Shown here piece after piece: positions 43,965 to 56,982 of a DNA stretch of 64,000 nt. Each line of letters opens with the position of its first letter. The stretch's first letter is position 1. The position numbers and the translations under genes are program-made. Location: assembly GCA_002104905.1 (NCBI GenBank), contig MCFE01000216.1, positions 62,001 through 126,000 of the forward strand, in the 5' to 3' direction. This stretch comes from Basidiobolus meristosporus CBS 931.73 (taxonomy: Eukaryota > Basidiobolomycota > Basidiobolomycetes > Basidiobolales > Basidiobolaceae). The notes beneath the pieces were generated by a model. That model saw nothing but the letters and a program-made list of their open reading frames with translations. It searched no databases and had not been told where the DNA came from.

Positions 43965-46900
43965 CTACTCTTCGGTCTCCATGATTTCCATGCCAGCAGG
44001 ACTGAACAGATCCATGGCATGAAGTGTATAATCCATGATGTATGAGTTGGTAATAAGTTGATCGATTCGGCTGAAGTGTCTTTCGGTGTATGGCAGAATT
44101 CCGTCAAGAAGCTAGATTAATCAACAATGTTAGGACTATTGATGGTGTCGCCTGCCTGGAGATTGTTAAACCTACCTCTTTGATGTTTTTGATTTCCAAC
44201 AACTTCTCGGATGTGTAAGCTCTAAGAATGGCGTTGAGAACAGTCTGGGCAACGGCAGATTGCTTGGCATTCGTATTCCAATCACGAATGTAGGTCAAGA
44301 GCAACTCCAACTGTTCGTTCGATAGTTCGGCTAAGGTGTCATCAATGGCCGAAGCTCCGGTGATGCTCTCGTCGCCTACAATGAAGTTAGAATAGGAAAC
44401 CCCGCGAGACGATGGTCGAGTCTAGTTTACCTTCTGGTCGGTTGTTGATCACTTCGATGAAGATACTAAGGAGGCGCTTAGGCTGGTTAAGGGATAATGC
44501 TAATGCGATGGCGTTGCGGTAATCTTTCTTGACTAGGTAATTGGCAAGATCTTGTTCCTTCAATAGGGTCTCCTCTTGCTCAGCCAATAGTTTCTCTTTT
44601 TCTGCTTCGGTGAAATCTTCCCAGATGTTAATCACAGAATCCGCCCCGCCGGTGGTGATAAACTTTTCATCACTACGGACTTTCAGGGCCCAAACCTGGT
44701 AGGTGGCAACGAGTTAGTTTCCCATGGATATCACTCGCGAATCATGAGATGGATTACCTTCTCTGTGTGATTATCCAAGGTTGCCACACATTCATTATTT
44801 TTGACGGTCCAGATCTTCACAAGTCCATCGGAGGCACAAGAGGCCAACTGGAGGCCGGATGTCAAGAAAGACACCTTCAAGACGGAGTTTGTGTGTCCCT
44901 CGAATGTCTAATTTGGAGATCCGGTTAGAAACTGCCATATCTGGTAGAAAAGATTCGCAAATAAAGTGACCTTTAAGCAAGAGAAGTCATTCATGGACCA
45001 GATCTTGATCGTTTTATCGCCTGAACTGGTAGCGAATACCTGATCAACAGGGGAGAATTGCACACACCAAACACCTCTCTTATGACCACTGCAGGTAGCG
45101 ACCAATTGACCGTCGGCAGCATTCCAGATCTTTCACCGCACGCATACTTCATTAGCACAGAACGTACGGAAAACAAATCTATAATACACATACCTTGGCT
45201 GTCTTATCTTGGGAACCAGTAGCGAAGTACTTATCATTAGGTGCAATAGCAACAGAGTTGATGTCCTTTTCATGAGCCTTGAACGTGTACATGGCATGTG
45301 GTTTGAAGCTGTCATCGGGGTTTTCGAAATCTATTGAAAGAATGAGGAAATTGTAGGAATGTACGTGGCTTCTTGTAACAACTCACCAAGTTCGGAGATA
45401 TCCCAGCATTTGATGGTACGATCTTGACTTCCGGTGATCATGAAATCTGTAGACTTGCGAGAAATGGCCACAGCACCAATGGCCTCAGTGTGGCCAACAC
45501 AAGTACCAACACACTTGAATCGGTCCTCAGCCTCTTCGGCATCCAAGTTTATACTCCAGATACGAGCAGTGTTGTCTTTGGAACCCGATACGAAGAACCC
45601 AGCATCCCTGCGCTCATCCATGCACAGAACAATATCACTGTGTCCATAGAGAATGTCGCAATCGAATTTTTCCAGATTGAAAACACGAATTTGCTCACTG
45701 TTGGTGGCAACAGCAAGGTGGCTCTCATCCTCACCGAGATACGCCAAGTCAATGACCTCTTCATTGTAGCCAACAATTTGGCGTACTCGCTTCAAGCCGG
45801 AGGGAAGATCATAGATGAGGATGTTCTGGTCGTTGGTGACTGCAGCCAAGGTTTGGCTTTGTGTAGAGTAGATTACGTCTACTAGAGTGTGCTTGCTGTT
45901 CTGTTCGGGCTTTTGTGAATGAACTAACTTGCCGGTCTCGAAGTCCCAGAGACGAATCAATCCTGGTAACAGGCTTGTTAATAGAGGCCTCTTGAAGACG
46001 CACAGGTGATAACATACCTTTATCGCCGCCAGTGTAGAAGAGTTGTCTTCCCTTTGGAATGCTGGAATCGTTGAATTCGGTGTCCTCTTTGATCATACCC
46101 ACAGTTTCAATGGTCTACCAACATACATCATGAGAATTACATATAATGCAAAGCCACACGTCGACCACAAACCTCATAGATTGGTAAGGTTCTCTTCAAT
46201 TTGTACTTTTTGAGGTCCCACACATTGACAACCTTGTCTCTGGAACCGGAGATAAGCTGAAGCCCATCGTGGGAAAAGTCCAGCCCACGAATGACACTGA
46301 CGTGGCTTTCGAGAACGGCAAGACACCTAAAGAAGCACGCCAAGGTTTCAGTACAAAGGCAGTATCTCATGTCCTAAAGAAACACTTACTTGCGGCTCAT
46401 CAAATCCCAAACTCGAATGGTGCAATCATCCGAACCAGACACCAAGTGCAGCTGGCCCTTATCGGGATGAAATTTGAGGGCACTAATAACACCACCATGG
46501 CCCTTGAAGTTGTGGGTGCAATAACCCTTATCGATATCCCACACTTTGACGGTACTATCGGCTGATCCAGTAGCCACCAGTGTAGAGGTGGGATCAATTG
46601 CCATGACAATTACAGGCGCTTCATGGCCCTGTGTATGAGGTTTCAAGCGATTATCAGAGTGTGCCCTGTGGTTGATGAAGGTGGTGGTGCTGAACTAACC
46701 TTGAAGCTTCTGGCTATGGTGAAGGTGCTCATGTCCCACACCTTGATCGAAAGACTTCTACTGGCCGAGACTAAATGCTTTCCATCCGGCTTGATGGCAA
46801 AAGTGGTGACGACTTCAGAATCACCGGCCAGACGAGCAACACGTTTTCCACTCTCTAAATCAGTCACTTCCAGATCCTCGCCAACTGTGGTAATCAAGAG

Positions 46901-47077
46901 TTTATCGTCGTTTGTAACATCGCTTTTGCCGCCAGTATAAATCGACTCAATGGTGCGAACTGACTTGAAGCTTTAGGCAGAAGAGATTTAGATTTACCGC
47001 ACCAACCACAAAGATACTTAAAGTGACCCGATTTACCTAGCTTTCAATTGCAACTTTCCTTGGACAGGAGCAACCAT
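43965..47077 (-). CDS. UTP13: U3 snoRNP WD40 protein Utp13 (TBL3)
   Basis: A tandem beta-propeller subunit of the UTP-B complex, acting in the nucleolus on early 18S pre-rRNA. Twelve exons keep frame and give 811 residues (yeast Utp13 is 817): 47037-47077, 46700-46970, 46390-46628, 46173-46326, 46018-46114, 45387-45962, 45194-45330, 44971-45129, 44758-44907, 44431-44695, 44176-44375 and 43965-44111. Roughly a dozen WD repeats are visible (for example [31 protein letters not shown], cut here for length limits to its core). The all-helical Utp13 C-terminal domain follows: [49 protein letters not shown]. Poly-T tracts at 47231-47290 (plus strand) and AAAATTT at 47142-47148 lie upstream. Confidence 0.93.
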
Positions 47078-47458
47078 TCTTCACTAAACGGTCTATGGAG
47101 AAAATCTAAGGTTCAACAAAGAGTATCCTACAAAACTTCCCAAAATTTCCAGGAAGTCCTATTCAGCAGGGAAAAAAAAGTCCTTGCACCGATGCAGATG
47201 TGAAGGAATAGTTTAAGCGCCGATCTAAACAGTTTTTTTTGGGTGAGGTGCCAAAGTGAAGTCAAATCTTTTTTTTTCTTTTTTTTTATTTATCAGGACA
47301 TCGATGAAGCCCACTAGTCACAGTGTGATGAAAATGTGGATTAAATGCAATGCGGGAATCAAAATCTGACAATAACAATAAATATACAAGTAACGTTATA
47401 AAATAGCTTAAAATCACTCTAACTTATGCTTGTAATTATGATGTTTATGGAGGAGAGA
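47078..47458. promoter_or_regulatory. Utp13 promoter with poly(dA:dT)
   Basis: Two T-runs at about 47231-47290 and an AAAATTT core near 47142 recall the poly(dA:dT) and RRPE motifs of yeast ribosome-biogenesis promoters. Function is inferred. The 3' flank of the adjacent 7TM gene occupies the rest. Confidence 0.4.
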
Positions 47459-48540
47459 TTAATGCAGGCCAGTGGATTTCAGCAGTACACTTTCGGGCCG
47501 GCTTCTCGTGGTGTTTTGGGACTGACAAAAGCACTCGCACTCACACTCATGCCCTGTCTTCACCTCCACATGCTTCAACTCGTGCGATTCATGCTCGCCA
47601 TTCTCAAGGCCTCGGTACATTGGGTCATTTGCTCGAGTGGAGTTACCGTGCTGATTGGATCGCTTGGAAAGCTCCTCGCTAAACATGCTTGTATTATTTG
47701 CCTGGGAGGTCCTGGTGGTGGATTTCCACAACTGGCTTGTCATAAGACACGAGCCAATGACCGCTGAAATCGGAGGTTAGAGAATGGAATTGATCACCAG
47801 ACACAGAGGTACTGCTTACCTGCGACAGCGAATAGGAGGACTCCAGTTTTGGCTGGCCCATTGATGATGGAGATGGTAACCAATAGAGTAGTAGAGAAGG
47901 TTATGCCAAACATGTAGATCAGCCCATCGTTTATGAGCGACTTCCAGTGAGTGGACTTTGCGCAACTCTGTTGTACTTTCAGCACCCAGAGAAAAATTCC
48001 AGAGTAGAACACGTTGAAGACGATGTCCAGCACTAGCTCCATCAACAGCCAGCGCTCCGGCAATATACTTAGGCAGATCTTTTCCACTTCTACCTTAATA
48101 TGGGCTTCCCCAATGGCTGCCATTAATACCGACCCTATGAAGGCTAGCTCAAGTATTATGTGCATGATTAGCAGCCACAATGGCTTCTGAAGTGCGAAGT
48201 AGGCCTTGACAAACAAGAGGGAATGAAGGCCAATCAATACGCCGATCACAAAGGTTTCTATGATACGCCCTTGAAGCCGACAGTCAGAAAGGGGGTATAT
48301 GTAGCTGAAAAGCGCGGTGGTCATTAGTATCAATCCACACAGCGATTGGAAAAAGCACAGTATTGGGGCGGCAGCGAAGCGTTTCCTCTTTAAGATCAAC
48401 CGAGTAGCATAGAAAAAGTTCGGTAGCATAGCGGTGAACATTACCGCATAGATGAAGGTGAAGAGTTTGGATTGTTGAAATTGAGCGAACACAGCCGATG
48501 CGAGCTCATCAGTAAATTGATCTTCTCTTATCGGAGCCAT
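47459..48540 (-). CDS. seven-transmembrane protein of unknown ligand
   Basis: Two exons (47820-48540 and 47459-47763) give 341 residues. Hydrophobic segments fall at about 27-48, 60-82, 92-113, 120-142, 162-190, 205-228 and 236-252, so a 7TM topology with a long cytosolic tail is likely. The tail is polar (Ser/Thr/Asn) and includes the striking run ECECECFCQ, four cysteines alternating with acidic residues, which might be palmitoylated or bind metal. I do not recognise a defined receptor class. The intron lies in the last TM. Its neighbours in the wider region include a 7TM-RGS protein and an arrestin. Confidence 0.65.
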
Positions 48541-51456
48541 GCTGCATTTCCGCTAAGCAAGATTGTAATGGTGCCGTTCAAGAGAAACCAGCCGCCGCTC
48601 CCTACCGGTTATATAGGTAAATGATGGAGTAGGTGAATGCCCGCCATATCTCCGCGTCCAATGTATTTGTCTAGATGAAATGATTGTTGTGAACGGCGTG
48701 ATCATGCTTTCCTAAACCGCATTGAAAGCGAAGTGAGACACAAATTAGAGGCTTGGGGTGTAGTAACCCGGTATTAAACTAGTTTCGTAATTGGTGCGGG
48801 AAGCCTAGTGGCAAATGGGAAGAAACAAACAAAGAATATTAAAAAGATTGGGTTCCGAACTGTAATCCATCTATAGCAAATATCATCTTGGGTAGGACAA
48901 ACCAGGCGATTCCAGGGTTTCTACTATGGTAATCTCTTGTCACTATTATCAATCTTCAGCAAAATATTATCTGAGTGATCGTCCGAGGTAAGAGCTATGT
49001 TGAGCGATGATCAGCCAGATCCTGGTGCCGACTCTCGGTATTAGGCTACTTTATTATGTTTCAGTGGCAATCCACGTGGAGTATAATGGGCTGGCTGTGT
49101 TTCTCCATTAGCTCAAGGAATTGTGGAATAATGGGGTGTAACATTTCCTCAAGTAACGATGTGTAACATTTAACGAGGCAGCGCTATAGTAATGATCACC
49201 AGAGTAAGTTGCCTATAGTCACAACCAGGTTGGGGGGACTACCATGAATGACTCTATTTGAAACTGCAATGGTTGCCTTGATTCAAAGAAAAGGGTCAGC
49301 TTGTAAAGAGAATGTTCGCTTAATATTGAAGGCTGACGTAATTGAGGCCCTAGTATTTCATATCCACGGGAAAGTTGTAGAACGGACTTTGATGTAGTTT
49401 GTTACTTCTCTTCAATTTCACGCAACATTACTTCAGCAAACCCTAGATACCACATGCTCACCAGATGTGATAAGAAAGGCGACTAGTATACGAAAACAAC
49501 CACAAACCAAAGTACGAATTTCCTGCTTGGATTGTCTATGTAGGATGCCTTTAATGATTCCACCTAAACGGCCGGATACCTTGTACGTAGTTAGATCATC
49601 AGTATCATGCATAGAATATTCACATTATTGGACCAGCATGGAATACAGAGTCATTAATTAAAGCCACAACAACCAGTTTGTCACCATCATCATGGCTAGT
49701 ATTAAGCAAGTATTCTCAGGGTAACAATTGATGTGTAAGCCCCAAATATGATGTAGGTAGTTGGCCAACATCAATCCAATGTGTGATATGATACGTCAAT
49801 TACGGTGATCCATGCATCTATAGATTGACGGAATGGTTATCGGACAGTTGTGGTGATAGGTAAAATGCACCGTTACAATCTATAGCGAAGGGTGGGTGTA
49901 GGTAATATGTGTTGGACATATTGGGGCAGTGTGAAATCAGTGGTGATTAGCGTTCGGTAGTGGTACAACTCTTCGTCCTCACTGATGTTAATCGAGATCG
50001 CTAGTATGATCGGGTGTTATTATCGCACAATTCGGTGAAAATCCGTTGGACCGAACTATTAATGCATTTGTATGTTTTCCAATAGAGGTTTTAAGAATAA
50101 GTATCCTCATATTGTGAAAGAAGCCAGAGTATTTTCAGCTATCAATCATGTGTTCGAAGCGTATTGATGCTGTTTCTAGCTAGTTAACAATCATGTGTCT
50201 TCGAGGGTACTGGTGAGACAAGAATAACGAAGCATTTGTGATATAATCGTTGTCTAACGCGAATCTTTATATCATTCTTGTTTACGCTATAGCATCATTC
50301 CTAGATAGCATACTAGTTCTTGCCTAGACTCGTGATTTATAGTTATCTATTTTGGACGATGTGAAGTACCTTAATTGAGACTATTCACTTTGGAAAATAT
50401 TGGCAGTCACCCAAATGTCGTGCTCTGTAGTAATACGCATACTATGCTGCGACTCAACATCAAACTTCCCACAATTCCGAAGAATATGCAACATGAATAA
50501 CGTCAATATTTTAATAAAGAAATATTTGGTCAATAATCATGAAGAGCTGTTGAAATCCTGAAAAGATGAATCCTTTGGAAGTATCCGAAAAGGGCACAAC
50601 TGATTCTTTTACATGCTTTCTTCGCAACACACTTCCAACGTATTCTGGAGGTTTCCCATGGGGATCTATAATCCAAGGGCATACTCGACATATCCATATT
50701 AACATGATATATATCAGCATGAGAGTAGGAAATGTAGACTAACCAGTAAACACTTTTATTATCCAAATTGCTGAGAATATTAAGTATTCTCAAAGATGTC
50801 ATGGACACATTATTGGACAGAGATGTTGAATAAAACTAGTGGGTTGTGGCTTACCGTAATAGCGGTGTTATAAGGTACCAAAATCTTATGTTCTTACTAC
50901 ATCTATTCGCGTCAAGTAATATGCGAATTTTTGCCTTTGGAAAGCCTTAGTTCTAGTAGTGTGAGTTGAAGTAAAACCTGCTGATTAATGGTAATTTGGG
51001 CTAGCCGGTGATAGGCACCTCTACTATTTTGATCAATTCCTATAACCGTCTGCATCTTCCACATTACCAGTGTAAGCAAACACAATCTAATCTTGACTAC
51101 GAACAATTTCTCCCTCGAAGACGCAAACTTTGGTTGATCACAGAGCTATGAATAGGATCCCAAGCACGCCATGGAAGAGTAGATTGAAAACCTGTCTCGT
51201 GTGTCACGAAACCCACAAACTCGTATTTCGGTATGATGATGCCAACAAAAAACAACAAAGCCAATTGTGCATTTGGCCCAAGAAATTGCCTGCTTTAATC
51301 AGGGTATGTTTGAAAAATTGCCGCAGGCCAATAAGATTAAGAGTAACTTGTAAGTACAATGGTTACACTGGTAGTCAAGGTACATCGGAGAGGGAAATTC
51401 TAGAGGTAAAGTACAGGAGTTTGGTATCTACGGGGAACATATCGGATTGCTTCGCT
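48541..51456. other. 2.9-kb gene-free stretch
   Basis: AT-rich DNA without supported genes. Short ORFs (92 residues at most, except the one overlapping the MATE gene's last exon) have no features. I see no transposon core or tandem array. The first few hundred bp are the promoter of the 7TM gene. Confidence 0.5.
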
Positions 51457-53296
51457 CTACTCCTCTTCTATTTTACTATCCGAATTGACTCTTTCTTTGC
51501 ATTTTCTTACTTCTTCTGTCCAGTTGGTGAACAGAATAGCTGCCCCTTGCCCAACTGAAACTACAACTAAGGCAGTCAACAATCCCCACCATATGCCTGC
51601 CAAACCCATCTCTCGGACGAAGGCAAGGTAATATCCAATGGGAAAGGCAATTAGGTAGTAGGCCGCAATGTTGACATACGCTCCAACTTCCTGCTTACCC
51701 TGACCACGGATGATACCACCAGTGACGCCACCCAATCCGTCAAATACCTTGTGTAGGAGTTAGATCATTATCGTGCTACCTTATGTAATCCGAATAGTGA
51801 ACTTACCTGGAACATAGCACCGATGGGAAGAACGGCTGCTACGAGTTTGATGACTGCCTCGTCATTGTTAAACAAGTAGCCCCAGACATTTCTAAGGGAA
51901 AACAAGAGTGTGGAGTTGAACAGACCAAACATGATCGCCAGGAGTAGAGAGCAGTTGGAAGACAGTCTAGCATGGTTAGCTCTGCTGGCACCAAGTAGGT
52001 TCCCGATTCTGTTACTACAAGCAATACTAATGCCTAAAAGGGAAGAGCGTTAGCCAGCTATCAGCCGAGAGTTGACTACAAAGACATACCCATTGGAACA
52101 GTGTAAAACATGGAGCAGGTGGTAAGAATGATCGACTGAGCAGCCAATGAAGTGGTTCCGAAATACGCAGTAGCTAGAGCAGACACTTCAAAGGCCCACC
52201 ACTCGCAACAGATCATGACAGTACCTGGAAGGGCTGGAATAGAGACAAGTATGAATACCATTTTCAATCTCCAACAAGCCATAAAGATTAAATACCTAAT
52301 TTGAGGAAAGGAGCCCATCCTTCCAACGCTTTTCTACTCCAACCACCCCAACAATCACCACCAGCAACGTATTTGGTATAAAGAATTAGAAGAACCAACA
52401 TTAACATGTATGTACATGAAGTTGCCAAGGGAGCCCCAATGAACCCAAGATTGAATGGTTCTCCCCAAACGAACCAATAGTTCGTAAACATGTTCAAGGG
52501 GCTTGTAATTAAGAGTACGTAGGTGCTAGCATGCATAATTCCTACAGGGCCATATACGCGTTATTTGAAAGCCCCAAAAAGAAAGCTATTTTCATTCTTA
52601 CCTTGTGCTTGTAAATATCTCTTAAGACATTCGAAGCAAACAAACGGGAATGCGCCTGGCAACAGATATCTCATAAATACTCCAGAGAGGGCGGCCAGCT
52701 CTGGGTCTTGGTTTAGCCAGAGCAGGAGATATTCAGCATTCCACCAAAGATAAGATATGGGAGCAAAGAGTAAAAGCATTATACAAAGGGCTCGCTGGAG
52801 GTAAATGCCCAAAGCATGAGGATCATCCGAGCCAGTGAAGGCCTGGCTGCCCAGAGTATCAAGTGCAGTTGAAATCCCGATGGACACGGACCAACAAGTT
52901 ACGGCTGCGTACATACTCGCAAGGGCGGAAACAGCGAGTTCTGATAAGCATAAACACGAGGTAAGAAACTAATGAGTAACGGATGAATCAGAAGTGAAAT
53001 GTACCGGTGGGTCCCTGTGAATTAACAAGAATCAGTATCCAGAACGAACGTTAGGTGACACAAGAGGGTGGACTTACCAAATGGCCAAGAGAAAAGACAC
53101 TGGCCAGTTGGATAGAGCTTTGAAGTAGGTATGTAAGAATTACTGGAGCCGAAAGCTTTAGGAGAGTCCAGATTTCAGACTTCCATGCCTTTAACTTTGG
53201 GTATCTATCAATATCATTTGCCAAGTTACTAGGTAAAAGTGGAGTGCTCTCGCTCAGAGAAGTAATCTTAGATTGAACGATATTGTCATTGGCCAT
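51457..53296 (-). CDS. MATE family efflux transporter
   Basis: A 12-TM multidrug and toxin extrusion (MATE) antiporter that exports cationic compounds in exchange for H+ or Na+. Seven exons give 488 residues: 53078-53296, a 10-nt microexon at 53005-53014, 52602-52940, 52296-52541, 52090-52224, 51807-52033 and 51457-51747. Signatures include KLSAPVILTYLLQSSIQLASVFSLGHLGPTELA across the microexon (quoted core: SLGHL-GPT-ELA), TALDTLGSQAFT, LLPGAFPF, WAFEVSALATAYFG, ACSNRIGNLLGA and VFDGLGGVTGGIIRG. The N-terminus has LSESTPLLP, a possible dileucine-type vacuolar sorting signal. Order and length fit fungal/plant MATEs. Confidence 0.92.
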
Positions 53297-55035
53297 TTTT
53301 GTAAGGATTTTGAGCTAAAGGACGGAGGCAAATTGTAACTACCAACTATTCCATTTATATACTAATAGAAATGAGGGCGAAAATTTTGCATATAATAGAT
53401 ACATTCATTGGACTCAGCGAACGTGAATATCTGTGGGCTACTGTATCGGTTATTGTATCGCCTAATGTACAGATGGGAAATTCCAGGTATGACTAATACT
53501 GATTGATACTCCCAAGCTTAGTGTCACACATGGCTCTGTCTCGCCCATAAATGGTAGCAAATAATAATCTCCAAACCGGCATTTATCCACTATTTCCTTG
53601 TCACTTTTCTCCGCTTTTAGTTGACAAAGGCAGCAGTGGAAGAGATTTGAAAGCCTCAATGCCTGCGGTTCTGAGACTACTGCTGAAAACGTTCAGAGAT
53701 ATACTTTGAAGCTAGTAATACATAATGTTAGATCAGCTGATATGATTTTTGTTCATTACCATAAAATTGGAACAGTATCCATATTGAGAATTTGTGCCAA
53801 GAGTAGCTAATCATGATTAGATACACGCTACAAGATATCTGTGATTTCTCTACTGGTTTAGAAGTGTGCTCAAGTGGTCCTTTATAGAAATGTGCAACTG
53901 GGGAGGTTGGCGTATGGTATCCGTTGGATTCATGGACGTTCGGAGTAAGCCCTCGGAATATTGTCACCTGACAGAGACATTAATCATACTGTGTTGTTTG
54001 CTTCAAGCATTGGATTGTTCACTACTGGCAATAATGCCACCCAAGCACATATATTTCATAGTTTACAAGTTTTTGAATAGCTTACTCTCATAGGTCTGTC
54101 AGCATGGAGCTTATCTTGGAGTTGACCAACATTTCCACTTGTTGGCTTATATATTATATACCAACTCTGTATATATCTTCTCATATTCTTTAACCACACA
54201 TTTCTATAGCTAGTTGCTCAAAGCGGGGGGGGGTTCTGTCTTTTCAATGTTTCTACAATCCTGAAGAATTAGAAATATTCTCTTATATCGACCTAGTATT
54301 AAATCGTAGTATGTGAATTGTCATGTGCTAAGCAAATTGTCTGCAACATAGATTGTATTTGAAACATCAAAATAAGTAAGATCTATCAAACTTGCCCGCA
54401 TATCACGCAGTTCTAAAGGTAAGGAATATTCCAGCCCAATACATCAGCAATACAGCAATTTCTAACTCAATAGGTCCTATTGTTAAAGTGGGTACGGTTC
54501 GATCTTCCAAGAACGGGCGGATCTTGCTAGTCAAAATTAATCGAGTTTATTCTATTCCACTATATTCACATTTACACAAAAAATCTGCTCAATAGCAGCA
54601 CACACCAGTCAATCGCTAGCTTCATTGGTAAGTGCCACTGGTGATGGCAAGGATCTACCACAGATTTACCATTAAAACTTTATCTTGGCGATAATTCGGC
54701 ATCCAGAGTGATCTTTATCTCAATATAGAGATAATTTCAGTTGGCTATGTATTGCTGTTTAGTGCACTGATCGGAATGCCTGCTGGTTACAAGCAGTTGT
54801 TGAATTTTCTTGAGAGCTCACTTTATGTTGCACTAGCATTTGTCCGCTTTCCCATGGATGATTTCACGTGTATATGCATTTCAAAGGCCATGGCGGTGTT
54901 GAGGAACAGGAATTCATAGATGGTTGCGGTGTATCTCTTGCACAAGAAGGTAGCTATGAAAGAAGGTGCCATTTTTCAATATAAATAGTTTCGCTGGGAT
55001 TTGTCCACAAACTATTCACTAGGGTTTTCCATTCA
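53297..55035. other. 1.7-kb gene-free stretch
   Basis: Divergent upstream regions of the MATE and lipase B genes. A TATA box (ATATAAATA) at 54979-54987 serves lipase B, about 50 bp before its ATG. A GGGGGGG run lies near 54226. No gene is supported. Confidence 0.5.
54979..54987 (+). promoter_or_regulatory. TATA box of lipase copy B
   Basis: ATATAAATA about 50 bp upstream of the start codon at 55036; lipase A has a comparable site at a similar distance. Confidence 0.55.
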
Positions 55036-56091
55036 ATGAGACTTATTTCTACCTTGGCCTTCTGCTGTGCAGTTATCTCTTCGCTGTCTGCCGCTCCACT
55101 GGCCAAACGCGGCGGCGCTGAAGTCAGTGCTGAGACAAAGAACATGTTGATCCGTCACGGCAACTACGCTGCCGCCACTTATTGCTTGAAATCCAGTGTG
55201 TTGAAGTGGAACTGTGGTAGCCGATGTGAAGGAGATGTTCAAGTGACCTCCTATTTTGACGATTTACTAAGCGGACTGGCTGGTTATGTTGGCGTCAACC
55301 ATAAAGAGAAAACTATCATTGTAGCGTTCAGAGGGTATGGTCTCACTGCTTCTAATCAAGACACTTTAACTCACACTACATCTGTTAAGAACATCCAACA
55401 TCCGGAACTGGGTTCACGATTTTGATTTCCTTCCGCTGGACTTTGCTTATCCTGATGCTGAAAAGGGAACCATGGTTCACGGTGGGTTTTTGAAAGCATT
55501 CAACAGCGTGTCTGAAGATGTTATTGCTGGATTGAAGAAGGTTGTGGATCAGCTTCCTATCAATCCCGACGAATATGAACTTGTAGTGACTGGTCACTCT
55601 CTGGTAAGTCCACTTTTCAGTAGTCAGCCAGAAAATACGAATTGACTCGGAAAATATAGGGTGGTGCAGTTGCAGTCCTTGGTGCCATGGAGATCAAAAA
55701 CCACTTACTGAATCCAAAGAGTCCTCGCTGCATTACTCCACCAGCTAAAACCATTAATCCTGAGAAAATCCTTGTTCGTACCTACGGCCAACCCAGAGTT
55801 GGGAATCCCAAGTTTGCCGCATTAGCATACAAGACACTTTCAAACTCCACCATTAGTGACAGCTTCATTCGTGTGACATCCAAGAATGATCCAGTACCAC
55901 ATGTTCCACCTGAGTCTTTTGGATTTTTGCATTCTCCACATGAGGTGTATATTCATTGGTTTACTGGCAAAACCATGAATTGTAATGATGCCGGAATGGC
56001 CGAGGATAATGACTGCATTCGTGGTTACCTTCCGGTGGATGTTATCTCCCATATGACTTATTGGGACCTTAGATTTGGCCCTTGGTGCTAA
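55036..56091 (+). CDS. secreted class 3 lipase (copy B)
   Basis: Paralogue of the lipase at 7409-8476: 314 residues in three exons (55036-55334, 55390-55603 and 55660-56091) with identical intron positions and phases. A signal peptide (residues 1-20) is followed by LAKR, a Kex2-type site. Catalytic residues are Ser170 in GHSLGG (split by intron 2), Asp248 in NDPVPH and His302 in ISHMTYW. The two proteins differ by scattered substitutions mainly in the propeptide and surface loops. Such enzymes degrade host or environmental acylglycerols extracellularly. Confidence 0.9.
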
Positions 56092-56640
56092 ACATTTGCC
56101 TTCCGCACTACATTTGCGTACCTCTCCAATAAACTAAATGTTACACGTTAATCCTGTGTCACCGTAAGTTGTGCAATGGGGACTATTTGTACTCCTAACA
56201 AGTGGTGTAAGTAAGTGTGAAGTTTGCGTTAAGTGGCAAAGCTTTTGCTCCGTTTGGTATGATGCCTTATATGCTGTATTATATTACTGACACGCTGCAG
56301 TGCTTCTGATTATTCATAGATACAAGCCTAAAACTTACTCTCGTGAGTGGATTCTAAACAATGAAATAACTAAGCTACTATAAGGTGCACTTGGAACGTT
56401 TTAGCTTATTATCCTAATGGAATGATTGTTTAAGAGAATTTAATCAGATCAAATATCTTATATCCCCATGGCCCATGATTAAGTTTTCAAAAATAGGCCG
56501 CTATTGGTTTTTTGACCAGGTTGCTACATGAGAGTGAGTTGTCAAAGCTTGTGAAATCTCTATTGGAATTGGCACCAGTCATGTCATGGTTTGTGTCATT
56601 CATTGTCCCATCAGCAATGAATTTGATAGTATCCCATATG
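56092..56640. other. flank between lipase B and the LTR
   Basis: 3' flank of the lipase. The part next to the LTR (about 56487-56640) stays open on the minus strand as a continuation beyond the LTR 3' end; it might be residual element sequence but lacks a recognisable domain. Confidence 0.4.
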
Positions 56641-56972
56641 TGTTGTAAGAGTCTTGGAGATATTGGAAGTGATTGGGAGAACAAGTAGATTATGTGGTTT
56701 TCACTTAATGATTTATTGAATGTAAAAGTAGTATTTATACTTTTACCTGGTCTTGGCATTACAAACACGTAGAATAGGCTAAGGAAGGTCTCAAGAACAT
56801 GTGTGCAAAGTTTGGGGCTGTTTGGACAACTTATCTAATTTTCATGTTCTGGGTAAATATTCTAAGTAAATCCCGACAAGGAATTTGGTCAGTATTCTCT
56901 AGGATTTGAGGGTAATGATCTAAGTGACTAAGTTAGGTGAATATTTAGGTGGAATTCCGAATTTTTACAACA
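56641..56972 (-). mobile_element. 3' LTR of a Copia element
   Basis: This 332-bp LTR reads, on the minus strand, TGTTGTAAAAATTC...CTCTTACAACA, with TGTTGTAA/TTACAACA inverted termini. It contains a TATA-like GTATAAATAC and an AATAAA polyadenylation-like site. Upstream in sense is a purine-rich GAGTGGAG (56973-56980) fitting a polypurine tract, and the pol frame stops 10 bp before the LTR. It matches the solo LTR at 9619-9956. Confidence 0.9.
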
Positions 56973-56982
56973 CTCCACTCAG

